7,983 nt of DNA from Deltaproteobacteria bacterium RBG_13_49_15 (GCA_001797695.1 MGQD01000081.1:1-7983); one strand, 5' to 3'. Numbered from the stretch's first letter, positions 1 to 5,688 are shown. The notes: a model not told the origin generated them from the letters alone. Translations and numbers: made by a program.

Positions 1-257
1 CTTAATGCCTTATAATCGGTCCGTGTTTTTCGGCCGTTTTGGACAAAGGTGTCTTCCGGATAAAATCGGACGGCCGGAAAGTAGGACCTCCCTTTGAATC
101 GAACGTAGATCGGATTGTTACTGCAAATAAACTCCGAAAACAGACTGATGCCGTATAAAACTACGATGATCCAAAGGGACAGGTAGGCGCGCCTGACTTC
201 CTTAAATCGTCCGATCCGCTTTCGGGCAATCGGATTTTTCATGGCCATCAATGTCAT
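1..257 (-). CDS. yejE: Peptide ABC transporter permease, YejE-like (N-terminal part, cut by window edge)
   Basis: This is the second inner-membrane permease of a YejABEF/Dpp-type ABC importer for peptides; with YejB it would form the transmembrane channel. Only the first 85 residues lie in the window. After a short lead (MTLMAMKNPIARKR) comes a basic stretch, then a membrane segment at about residues 26-45 (LSLWIIVVLYGISLFSEFI). A periplasmic stretch follows with NNPIYVRFKGRSYFP and YPEDTF, which matches the characteristic YejE N-terminus (NPL.RRR..RF..NRRG..SLWIF, PL.V.Y.G..YFP, YPET.F, recalled from the family). ATG at 257 was chosen because AAGAGAAG lies just upstream; ATGs at 248 and 242 are in frame and possible. 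It follows the yejB-like gene by 59 nt in the same direction, consistent with one operon. The ATPase gene (yejF) would be expected beyond the window. Confidence 0.85.
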   Translation of the reverse strand, partial: MTLMAMKNPIARKRIGRFKEVRRAYLSLWIIVVLYGISLFSEFICSNNPIYVRFKGRSYFPAVRFYPEDTFVQNGRKTRTDYKAL

Positions 258-268
258 TTTCTTCTCTT

Positions 269-296
269 ACGGCTCTTGCCGTTTGTTTAACCAAAC
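269..296 (-). other. Two small adjacent RNA hairpins in the yejB-yejE gap
   Basis: The 59-nt intercistronic gap holds two short perfect stems on the coding strand: GTTTG/CAAAC with a 6-nt loop (296-281) and ACGGC/GCCGT with loop AAGA (282-269). The second ends immediately before the yejE ribosome binding site. They have no U-tract, so they are not an intrinsic terminator; they could tune mRNA stability or yejE translation. Stems of this size also occur by chance. Confidence 0.25.
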
Positions 297-316
297 CATC
301 TGGATGTTGCAGGCAT

Positions 317-1372
317 TTACATCTCCTGAAAATTGATCCGGGGATCGATAAGAACATATGTGAAATCCGATAAAATATTTCCGATCAAACCGAGCACCGA
401 AGTCAGTGAAAGGATCCCCATGAAGACCGGATAGTCGCGCCCCACAATGGCTTCAAGGCTTAATCTTCCCATCCCTGGAATTTCAAAGACCTGTTCGATA
501 ATCACCGAACCGGCAAACATCACGGTTAAAATGGAACCGAATCCGGTGGCGATAGGGATCAAGGAATTCCTGAAAGCATGCCCCCAGATCGCCCTTGAGA
601 AGCTCCCTCCTTTTGCCAGAACGGTTCGAACATAGTCCTTGCCGATCTGTTCAAGAAGCGAATTTTTCATTAACAGGGTCAATACCGCGAAATTGCCGAT
701 GACATAGCAAAGAACCGGTAAAAACATATGCCTTGCAATATCCGCCGTCTTTTCGAAAAAAGACATGTTGCCGAAATGGTCGCTGTGAAATCCGGATACC
801 GGGAAAAAGTCCCACAGGTTTTCGACCGTGCCGCAAAAAAACATCTTCAGCACCATGCCGAAAGCAAAGGGAGGAAGGGCATACCCTGCAAAGACAATGA
901 CACTGGATATGAAATCAATGCTTTTTTGATGCTTCAGCGCTTTATATATTCCCAGAGGGATGCAGATCAGATAAGAAAGGATAAATCCGGTGATCCCGAA
1001 GATAAGTGATACGTTAAACCGCTCCCGGATCAACTCCCATGCGGTCTTGTTCGGAAACTTATACGATTCCATCCTCATGCCAAGGCGATCCTCGACGAGC
1101 CATTTCCAGTAGCGCTTATAAAACGGCTGATCAAATCCGAAATGGGCTTCCAGGGCTTTCCGTTGTTCCTCCGAAATAGCTCCCTGAATCCCCAATCCTT
1201 TTCCCGATTCCGCCGCACCGATTCCTTTCATTTGCAGAATGGCCTGCTCAACCGGCCCTCCCGGAACAAACTGAATCAGGGCAAAACATAAAAACGTGAT
1301 TCCAAGAAACGTTGGAATCACGAGAAGAAAACGCCGGATGAAATATTCCATTCGCTCCATGCGATTCACCAT
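317..1372 (-). CDS. yejB: Peptide ABC transporter permease, YejB-like
   Basis: An inner-membrane channel subunit of a peptide ABC importer of the YejABEF (microcin C/oligopeptide) branch. The 351 residues are close to the usual YejB length (about 364). The N-terminus has the family opening: membrane segment at about 10-36 (YFIRRFLLVIPTFLGITF) ending in FVPGGPVEQAI. A long periplasmic loop (about 45-120) precedes several membrane helices (about 121-150, 153-180, 215-240). The cytoplasmic EAA-type loop that docks on the ATPase is at 246-274 (DYVRTVLAKGG...HAFRNSLIPI). The C-terminus carries FEIPGMGRLSLEAI, GRDYP and a final helix ending LIDPRI, all typical of BPD permeases. The start is uncertain: the SD AAGGAAGG touches ATG 1372, so ATG at 1360 (MERMEYF) or 1351 (MEYFIRRF) may be the real start. 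It is the first gene of its leftward run; no solute-binding protein gene (yejA) lies upstream, where a divergent peptidase gene is found. Confidence 0.9.
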   Translation of the reverse strand: MVNRMERMEYFIRRFLLVIPTFLGITFLCFALIQFVPGGPVEQAILQMKGIGAAESGKGLGIQGAISEEQRKALEAHFGFDQPFYKRYWKWLVEDRLGMRMESYKFPNKTAWELIRERFNVSLIFGITGFILSYLICIPLGIYKALKHQKSIDFISSVIVFAGYALPPFAFGMVLKMFFCGTVENLWDFFPVSGFHSDHFGNMSFFEKTADIARHMFLPVLCYVIGNFAVLTLLMKNSLLEQIGKDYVRTVLAKGGSFSRAIWGHAFRNSLIPIATGFGSILTVMFAGSVIIEQVFEIPGMGRLSLEAIVGRDYPVFMGILSLTSVLGLIGNILSDFTYVLIDPRINFQEM

Positions 1373-1389
1373 CCTTCCTTTTTTCCATT

Positions 1390-1418
1390 TGAATATCTCA
1401 CAATCAGCCGATTTTCAA
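1390..1418 (-). promoter_or_regulatory. Candidate sigma70-type promoter for yejBE-like operon
   Basis: On the minus strand, TTGAAA (1418-1413, 5/6 to the -35 consensus) is followed after 17 bp by TATTCA (1395-1390, 3/6). Transcription would begin near 1383, just upstream of the ribosome binding site. The -10 match is poor, so this is a weak call. Confidence 0.3.
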
Positions 1419-1448
1419 GGCATGGGAAGGGCTTTTCTCCAAATTTCC

Positions 1449-1477
1449 TTGACACCATGTAAACGGGACAATATTGA
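1449..1477 (+). promoter_or_regulatory. Candidate sigma70-type promoter for the M24 peptidase gene
   Basis: A perfect -35 box TTGACA (1449-1454) is followed after 17 bp by TATTGA (1472-1477), a weak -10. It lies about 42 nt upstream of the peptidase start and diverges from the permease promoter. The consensus -35 and correct spacing make it the best candidate in the 146-bp divergent gap. Confidence 0.45.
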
Positions 1478-1518
1478 TAAGCGTCGGAACACCGTAAGGA
1501 AAAGTAAAAAAACAGGAC

Positions 1519-2727
1519 ATGAATAACGTGTTAAATGGCGAAGCTAAAACGCCCGAGGCTGAAATTATCAAACGGATATCCACCCTCCAGGAGCATCTTG
1601 AAGATAACGCCGTAGACGGCGCCCTCATCATCCAGAAATCTGATCTCTTTTACTTTTCCGGAACGGTTCAGGACGGACACCTTTATGTTCCGGTCCAGGG
1701 CAAACCTCTCTTGATGGTCTACAAACATGTGAACCGGGCGGAATCCGAATCGGGGATTGAGATTGTTTTGCCCCTGAACAGTCCTGAAGCGATTCCTGGG
1801 ATTTTGAAGGATCATGGGCATACGAATCCAGCCGTGCTTGGCCTGGAACTTGATGTGCTCCCGGCAAATCTATATCTCAATTACCGGCGCATTTTTCAAA
1901 ACTCCGTATTGCAGGACATCTCCCCTTCTGTTCGTTTGATCCGTGCGGTCAAATCCCCTTATGAGATAACGCTGATCCGGCGATCCGCACAATTGGCCGA
2001 TCAGGTATCCCGGAGCGTCACCGAATTTATTTGTGAAGGGATTACCGAAATCGAACTGGCTGGAAAAGTTGAAGCTTATGCCAGAAAGCTTGGACATCAG
2101 GGGATTGTCCGAATGAGGCTTTGGGGCAGCGAATTGTTTTATGGACATCTTATGGCAGGCCCTTCAGCAGCCGTCCCCAGTTATCTCTCTTCTCCGACAG
2201 GCGGAATCGGAATCAACCCTGCGGTTGCCCAGGGCGCCGGATCACGTCCAATCAGGCGAAACGAGCCGGTTCTTGTGGATTATGTGTTTGCACAAAACGG
2301 ATATCTTGCCGATCACGCCAGAATTTTCGTTCTTGGAAAACTTCCGGAGCACCTTGAAAAAGGACATCGCCTGATGCTGAAGCTCCAGGATAAAATCAAA
2401 AAAGCGGCGAAACCTCCCATTAAAGCCGGCGACATTTACGACATGGCCGTTGATTTTGTCCACCGCTTTGGATACGGAGATTATTTCATGGGAGCGGATC
2501 CGCAGCGCATCCGCTTTATCGGCCATGGCTTGGGGCTGGAACTGGACGAATTTCCATTTCTGGCAAAAGGACAAATGCTCCCGCTTCAACCCGGAATGAC
2601 GCTGGCCCTGGAACCGAAACTCGTATTCCCTGGCGAAGGAGTTGTTGGAATTGAAAACACACACCTGGTCACGGAAAACGGTTTGGAACAGCTCACTTGT
2701 TATGAGGAGGATATTATTGCTTTGTAG
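1519..2727 (+). CDS. M24 family metallopeptidase (Xaa-Pro aminopeptidase/dipeptidase type)
   Basis: A cytoplasmic dinuclear-metal peptidase of the pita-bread fold, probably releasing N-terminal residues from peptides with proline at position 2. Residues about 15-145 form the creatinase-type N-terminal domain (GALIIQKSDLFYFSG; RLIRAVKSPYEI). Residues about 150-400 form the M24 catalytic domain. All five metal ligands are visible: D254 (VLVDY), D265 (LADHARIF), H336 (IGHGLGLELDE), E365 (LALEPK) and E379 (VGIENTH). The 402-residue length fits bacterial Xaa-Pro peptidases. The start is not firm: AGGA abuts ATG 1519, whereas a GTG at 1528 would have better spacing; an in-frame stop at 1495 excludes anything much longer. 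It is divergent from the peptide permease genes and is followed after 37 nt by a crotonase gene, probably on the same transcript. Exact substrate (Xaa-Pro peptide or another small amide) cannot be told from sequence. Confidence 0.9.
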   Translation: MNNVLNGEAKTPEAEIIKRISTLQEHLEDNAVDGALIIQKSDLFYFSGTVQDGHLYVPVQGKPLLMVYKHVNRAESESGIEIVLPLNSPEAIPGILKDHGHTNPAVLGLELDVLPANLYLNYRRIFQNSVLQDISPSVRLIRAVKSPYEITLIRRSAQLADQVSRSVTEFICEGITEIELAGKVEAYARKLGHQGIVRMRLWGSELFYGHLMAGPSAAVPSYLSSPTGGIGINPAVAQGAGSRPIRRNEPVLVDYVFAQNGYLADHARIFVLGKLPEHLEKGHRLMLKLQDKIKKAAKPPIKAGDIYDMAVDFVHRFGYGDYFMGADPQRIRFIGHGLGLELDEFPFLAKGQMLPLQPGMTLALEPKLVFPGEGVVGIENTHLVTENGLEQLTCYEEDIIAL

Positions 2728-2764
2728 ATTGGAACAGATGAATTCGGATTAGAAAGGATATCAA

Positions 2765-3541
2765 ATGGAAGCAGTACTTTTTGAAAAAGACGGTCCGGTG
2801 GGATGGATCACGTTGAACCGGCCGGAAAAGCGAAACGCACTTTCTATGGAAGTGATGGAGGATTTTAAGAAAAAGCTCGATCGCACGGCTGCAGACAAAG
2901 ATCTCCGGGTGGTGATTATCCGGGGGAATGGTCCGGCATTCAGCGCCGGCCATGATATCAAAGAGATGTCGGGAAAAGGGCATGACATTCACCATTTCCG
3001 AACCGTCTTCCGGATGTGCACCGAAGTCATGCTGGAGCTGCACCGGCTCCCCCAGATCGTTATCGCTCAGGTGCACGGAATCGCAACAGCAGCCGGCTGC
3101 CAGCTTGTTGCAGCATGTGACCTGGGTGTCGCAGAGTCCGGTGCAAAATTTGCAACACCGGGGGTTAAAATCGGACTTTTCTGCTCTACGCCGATGGTCC
3201 CGCTCTCAAGGGTGATCGGAAGGCGGCGTGCACTCGAAATGCTCCTTACCGGACGCTTTATCTCCGCGGAAGAAGCACGTGAGTTTGGTTTAATCAACCG
3301 GGTGACAAAACCGGAAACATTGGCAGAAGAGACACGCCATTGGGCTATGGAAATCGCTAAGGCCAGCGGGTTCATCCTTTCGTTCGGGAAGCAGGCCTTT
3401 TACAGGCAGATCGATTTAACCGAGGCTTCGGCCTATGACTTTGCCAAGGAAGCCATCGCTCTGAATTGTCTGGCCGAGGACGCTCAGGAAGGAATGGCGG
3501 CGTTTTTAGAAAAACGGCCTCCGGTCTGGAAAAACAAATAA
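2765..3541 (+). CDS. Enoyl-CoA hydratase/isomerase family protein, ECHDC3-like
   Basis: A crotonase-fold protein of 258 residues, the normal family length, presumably acting on an acyl-CoA thioester. Family features: WITLNRPEKRNALS (14-27), the first oxyanion-hole region FSAGHDIKE (59-67), the second around IATAAGCQL (106-114), and a C-terminal helical part ending EGMAAFLEKRPPVW. The pattern SAGHD, AAGCQLVA.CD, FATPGVK.GLFCSTP and FYRQ closely resembles the ECHDC3 subgroup. Both glutamates that catalyse hydration in classical crotonase appear to be replaced: Q113 in GCQL (usual GCEL) and G133 in ATPGV (usual QPEI). Simple hydratase activity is therefore doubtful; ECHDC3 itself has no firmly established reaction that I know of. 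ATG 2765 has the SD AAAGGA at 7 nt spacing. It follows the M24 peptidase by 37 nt, with no clear promoter of its own, and converges on rpsI. No strong terminator is visible in the 57-bp convergent gap. Confidence 0.9.
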   Translation: MEAVLFEKDGPVGWITLNRPEKRNALSMEVMEDFKKKLDRTAADKDLRVVIIRGNGPAFSAGHDIKEMSGKGHDIHHFRTVFRMCTEVMLELHRLPQIVIAQVHGIATAAGCQLVAACDLGVAESGAKFATPGVKIGLFCSTPMVPLSRVIGRRRALEMLLTGRFISAEEAREFGLINRVTKPETLAEETRHWAMEIAKASGFILSFGKQAFYRQIDLTEASAYDFAKEAIALNCLAEDAQEGMAAFLEKRPPVWKNK

Positions 3542-3598
3542 ACAGCGTGCCGGCTGAAGCAAGCGGTTATAGGTGTTTTCGAGTGATTTGAATAAGAA

Positions 3599-3994
3599 CT
3601 AACGCTTGGAGAACTGGAAACGGGCACGCGCGGCCCTCTGGCCGTATTTCTTCCTCTCCTTAACCCTTGGATCGCGCCTGATAAAGCCCACTTTTTTCAG
3701 TGGCCCCCGAAGTTCTGGATCTGCCAAAATGAGCGCTTTGGTGATACCATGCCGGATGGCTGAAGCTTGCCCTAAAATTCCGCCCCCCTTGACACGGACA
3801 TTGATATCATATGATCCCCGCGTGTTGGTTAGGATGAGGGGTTTGGTCAAAACCGCTTTGGCTGAAGTGATGGGGAAATAGTCATCCATGGCCAGGCCGT
3901 TGACCCAAATCTGTCCGTTCCCGGGTCTTAGCCATGTCCTGGCAATGGCGCACTTCCGTTTTCCGGTAGCGTAGTAAATGTTCTCTTTCTCCAT
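3599..3994 (-). CDS. rpsI: 30S ribosomal protein S9
   Basis: Structural protein of the small ribosomal subunit whose C-terminal tail reaches the P-site tRNA. The 131 residues match the family (about 130). Signature parts are YYATGKRKCAIARTWLRPG at the N-terminus (8-26), INVRVKGGGILGQASAIRHG (64-83), and the basic C-terminal tail ending RARFQFSKR, whose final SKR is the conserved S9 terminus. ATG 3994 is preceded by GGAAG at about 5 nt. It lies downstream of rplM, the almost universal partner, but the gap is 202 bp and contains two strong stem-loops, much more than usual for this pair. Confidence 0.98.
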   Translation of the reverse strand: MEKENIYYATGKRKCAIARTWLRPGNGQIWVNGLAMDDYFPITSAKAVLTKPLILTNTRGSYDINVRVKGGGILGQASAIRHGITKALILADPELRGPLKKVGFIRRDPRVKERKKYGQRAARARFQFSKR

Positions 3995-4037
3995 ATCTCT
4001 TCCTATTGTTGTTGCATCTTAATCGTTTGACCGGTCT

Positions 4038-4080
4038 GCTTCCCGCAAGCCCCGCCTTTTAAGACGGGGTCAAGGGAAGC
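4038..4080 (-). repeat. Stem-loop 1 of a paired hairpin element between rplM and rpsI
   Basis: An outer perfect 7-bp arm, GCTTCCC (4038-4044) with GGGAAGC (4074-4080), encloses an inner G+C-rich stem: CCCCG (4050-4054) with CGGGG (4065-4069), extended by CC/GA and TT/AA. In the minus-strand transcript the C-A mismatch becomes a U-G pair, so the structure is better in rplM-rpsI mRNA than on the other strand. No U-tract follows. The core AAGCCCCGC is shared with the neighbouring stem-loop. Confidence 0.7.
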
Positions 4081-4106
4081 TATCTACAATAGACATTTTC
4101 CTTGCC

Positions 4107-4145
4107 GGGAAGCCCCGCTCTTCAGAGCGGGGAGCTTCACTTCCC
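4107..4145 (-). repeat. Stem-loop 2 of the paired hairpin element, REP or IS200/IS605-end-like
   Basis: A perfect 8-bp stem CCCCGCTC (4113-4120) with GAGCGGGG (4125-4132) closes a TTCA loop. Outer arms GGGAAG (4107-4112) and CTTCCC (4140-4145) pair around it with a bulge; GAAG/CTTC is an alternative. The arm GGGAAGC here repeats the one at 4074-4080, so arms of the two stem-loops could also exchange partners. On the minus strand it reads GTGAAGCTCCCCGC...GCGGGGCTTCC, a layout I associate with subterminal palindromes of IS200/IS605-type elements and with REP sequences. No transposase is present, so it would be a relic or a domesticated repeat. Confidence 0.65.
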
Positions 4146-4196
4146 ACCCGCCACATTCGTCATGATCTCGGCTGAAATCGTGTAAACCGGGAATGC

Positions 4197-4637
4197 CTAA
4201 ACCGGGATGGAAAGGGTTTCGGGTTGCTGGGCTGAATGGGGATGTTCGTTTCCCGTATATACTTTTAGCTTTTGAAACAATTTTCTTCCGAGCTTGTTTT
4301 TCGGCAACATTCCCCTTACCGCAAAACGGACCAACTCTTCGGGCTTTTTCTCTAAAAGATCTTTCGCTGTAGCCGACTTTAAGCCGCCGATATATCCGGT
4401 ATGGTGATAATACCGCTTCTGGATCAGCTTCTTGCCGGTCAGTATCACTTTATCCGCGTTGATGACGATCACAAAGTCGCCGGTATCCACATGGGGTGTA
4501 AATAACGGATTATGTTTTCCCCGCAAACGGGCGGCAACCGCAGATGCCAGTCTTCCGAGTACGGCCCCGTTGGCATCTACAAGATACCATTTCCCTGGAT
4601 TTTCGCTATTTTTGGAACTATATGTATACTTTTTCAA
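4197..4637 (-). CDS. rplM: 50S ribosomal protein L13
   Basis: An early-assembling protein of the large ribosomal subunit. The 146 residues match the family (E. coli 142). Signature blocks: WYLVDANGAVLGRLAS (17-32), RLRGKHNPLFTPHVDTGDFV (38-57), INADKVILTGKKL, YYHHTGYIGGLKS, FAVRGMLPKNKLGR and KLKVYTGNEHPHSAQQP near the end. The start is TTG, not ATG: there is no in-frame ATG before the conserved region, and a strong SD (AAAGGAG, 4653-4647) sits the right distance ahead. rpsI follows downstream after a hairpin-bearing 202-bp gap. The predicted promoter lies about 290 nt upstream, leaving a long leader with a palindrome and a small ORF, which may have a control role. Confidence 0.98.
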   Translation of the reverse strand: MKKYTYSSKNSENPGKWYLVDANGAVLGRLASAVAARLRGKHNPLFTPHVDTGDFVIVINADKVILTGKKLIQKRYYHHTGYIGGLKSATAKDLLEKKPEELVRFAVRGMLPKNKLGRKLFQKLKVYTGNEHPHSAQQPETLSIPV

Positions 4638-4646
4638 AGCAAAACG

Positions 4647-4653
4647 CTCCTTT
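4647..4653 (-). promoter_or_regulatory. Ribosome binding site deciding the TTG start of rplM
   Basis: AAAGGAG on the minus strand, about 9 nt before the TTG codon at 4637. It fixes the start of L13 at a TTG codon and lies 2 nt beyond the stop codon of the small upstream ORF. Confidence 0.8.
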
Positions 4654-4655
4654 AT

Positions 4656-4763
4656 TTACCCTGTTGTTGCAAAAGCCGAGGGCGCCCCAGATCCAAGGCG
4701 TCCAAGGGCGAAGCCGTAGTATTTTACTGCGAACTCTTGGCAACGAATGAGATGGGGCATCAT
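4656..4763 (-). CDS. Possible 35-residue small ORF in the rplM leader
   Basis: A short ORF (start MMPHLIRCQEFAVKYYGF, end APSAFATTG) begins with two consecutive ATGs and is preceded by GGAGGG (4776-4771) with exactly 7 nt spacing, one of the best ribosome binding sites in the window. It ends 2 nt before the SD of rplM and 18 nt before the rplM start, so its translation could influence rplM translation. I recognise no known domain. Its residues carry no signal peptide or membrane segment. Against a real protein: the ORF almost coincides with a long imperfect palindrome, so the reading frame may merely reflect a dispersed repeat. It could be a leader peptide, a repeat-borne microprotein, or noise. 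Confidence 0.35.
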   Translation of the reverse strand: MMPHLIRCQEFAVKYYGFALGRLGSGAPSAFATTG

Positions 4764-4770
4764 CGGCTTT
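4672..4770. repeat. 99-bp imperfect palindrome in the rplM leader
   Basis: Nested arms read inward: AAAGCCGA (4672-4679) with TCGGCTTT (4763-4770), perfect over 8 bp; a 4x4 internal loop; GCCCCA (4684-4689) with TGGGGC (4753-4758), perfect over 6 bp; CCAAG (4702-4706, with a second copy at 4693-4697) with CTTGG (4736-4740); and a central hairpin GTAGTA/TACTGC (4716-4721/4725-4730, one wobble) with loop TTT. The outer two arms alone are unlikely by chance. It lies in the transcribed leader of rplM, ending 34 nt before the start codon, and could fold as a long hairpin. It is either a dispersed intergenic repeat (I have an impression of similar sequence in Desulfobacterales) or a leader regulatory structure. 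Confidence 0.55.
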
Positions 4771-5079
4771 CCCTCCGGGTAAAAAACATGACGAATTTTT
4801 TATTTGTTTTAGAAGTCACCAAAAGTTTATTCGCGAACCATGCCTAAACGTGTTCAAATGCCCTGTTATCATTCTTTTTTTCTATTCCTTGTCATGTTCT
4901 TTATGCAACTGCAGGGTTTATTTAATCGGTGATAGTTAATCGATCGACGTATTTATGTCAAGGGAAAAATTTTTCAACAAAAAAGAGATTGGAATATTTT
5001 TTTTAAGATGGCAATTCCGGCCCGAAACGGCAAGCATGGCGCCCGGCGTTTTGGATATCAATATATCAATACCCGTCCC
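4771..5079. other. Gene-free stretch between the rplM leader element and the phosphatidyltransferase gene
   Basis: This A+T-rich 309-bp stretch holds the predicted rplM promoter, an AT-rich zone upstream of it including the perfect palindrome GAAAAATTTTTC (4964-4975), and a tandem repeat ATATCAAT x2 (5055-5070) just past the phosphatidyltransferase stop. I see no tRNA, no riboswitch core that I recognise, and no convincing terminator for the phosphatidyltransferase gene. ATG-led ORFs of 8 and 18 codons in the rplM leader have poor ribosome binding sites. Confidence 0.6.
4934..4961 (-). promoter_or_regulatory. Predicted promoter of the rplM-rpsI operon
   Basis: A consensus -35 TTGACA (4961-4956) is followed after 16 bp by TTAACT (4939-4934), or after 17 bp by TAACTA. 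The sequence upstream (4962-5010) is very A+T-rich, like an UP element, as expected for a ribosomal protein operon. Transcription would start near 4927, giving a leader of about 290 nt before the rplM TTG. The -10 is imperfect and a closer promoter cannot be excluded. Confidence 0.5.
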
Positions 5080-5688
5080 TCATTGTTTATCGCTCCTAAA
5101 AACATGGATCATACGTTGAAATGCCGTAAGATTGGTCATTAACGCTAAAATAAAAAGGCCTATAAAAAGCTGTTCCAGGAGAAGGGCGATGCTCAATACG
5201 ATAAATCGCTCCAACCGCGTAAAAAGGCCTACATTGCATGAAATGCCGAGTCCTTCCGCCCTGGCCCGGGCGTAGCTGACCATAATGGAACCGACCATGG
5301 ATAAAAACACCAGAAGCACCAGGTCATGGCGACCCTGAACCGAAGCCCGGTAAATTAGCCCGAAAAAGAGAGCAGATTCTGCATACCGATCCAGAAAAGA
5401 ATCCAAAAACGCCCCAAACCGGGATTCAAGACCGGCGGTTCTGGCAAGGGTTCCATCCAATGCATCAAAAAGTCCCGAGACCATTAAGAAAAAGGCGCCT
5501 TCCTGGAGATGATCCAAAGCAATAAAAACTCCGCTTATGACTGCAAAAAGAAAACCGGCCGACGTGAGAAGGTTGGGATGAATGCCGATGCGGAGCAGAA
5601 ATCGAGATATCGGCTCAAGAATCCTTGCAGCCCCTTTTTTCACCCAACTGGTAAACGTCCATCGATCTTGATTCGAATCAGCAGTCAA
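5080..5688 (-). CDS. CDP-alcohol phosphatidyltransferase, phosphatidylinositol-phosphate synthase-like
   Basis: An inner-membrane enzyme that transfers a phosphatidyl (or related) group from CDP-diacylglycerol to an alcohol. The diagnostic motif D-x2-DG-x2-AR-x8-G-x3-D-x3-D is complete: D75, D78, G79, A82, R83, G92, D96, D100 (DALDGTLAR...GAFLDSFLD). Several membrane segments are evident (about 38-58, 62-75, 102-115, 120-140, 162-190). The region SYARARAEGLG (138-148) with R158 and ER (160-161), then QRM..VF near the end, resembles mycobacterial PgsA1 and other PIP synthases, so inositol-1-phosphate is the likeliest acceptor; glycerol-phosphate is the alternative. Length 202 is normal. The start is TTG at 5688, chosen because GGGAGGGG lies 2-6 nt ahead and no in-frame ATG precedes the conserved part. 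It is divergent from the EEP-hydrolase gene and upstream of, but separately promoted from, rplM. Confidence 0.88.
   Translation of the reverse strand: MTADSNQDRWTFTSWVKKGAARILEPISRFLLRIGIHPNLLTSAGFLFAVISGVFIALDHLQEGAFFLMVSGLFDALDGTLARTAGLESRFGAFLDSFLDRYAESALFFGLIYRASVQGRHDLVLLVFLSMVGSIMVSYARARAEGLGISCNVGLFTRLERFIVLSIALLLEQLFIGLFILALMTNLTAFQRMIHVFRSDKQ

Noticed and set aside
2242..2664. Minus-strand 140-codon open frame inside the M24 peptidase gene
   Set aside because: It is antisense to a fully conserved catalytic domain and shows no recognisable motif; a shadow of the real gene.
3542..3598. Possible bidirectional terminator between the crotonase gene and rpsI (CAGC...GCTG followed on the minus strand by a T-rich run)
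   Set aside because: The stem is only 4 bp and would sit inside the end of the opposing gene region; too weak to call.
3995..4196. Reading frames through the rplM-rpsI gap (for example an in-frame extension past the L13 stop)
   Set aside because: They have no start with a good SD and run through the stem-loops; they may be remnants of an IS end but are not supportable as genes.
4795..4895. Minus-strand ORFs of 8 and 18 codons (overlapping TGA/ATG) early in the rplM leader
   Set aside because: No Shine-Dalgarno beyond A-rich sequence; ORFs this short are expected by chance.
4780..4930. tRNA-like segment GGTTCGCGAATA on the minus strand
   Set aside because: No cloverleaf arms, anticodon stem or acceptor pairing could be formed around it.
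4990..5050. G+C-rich stretch with a run of A/T after the phosphatidyltransferase gene, checked as a terminator
   Set aside because: In the gene's direction the T-rich run is absent (it reads as an A-run) and the pairing is broken; repeated ATGGC and GGCAA are direct, not inverted, repeats.
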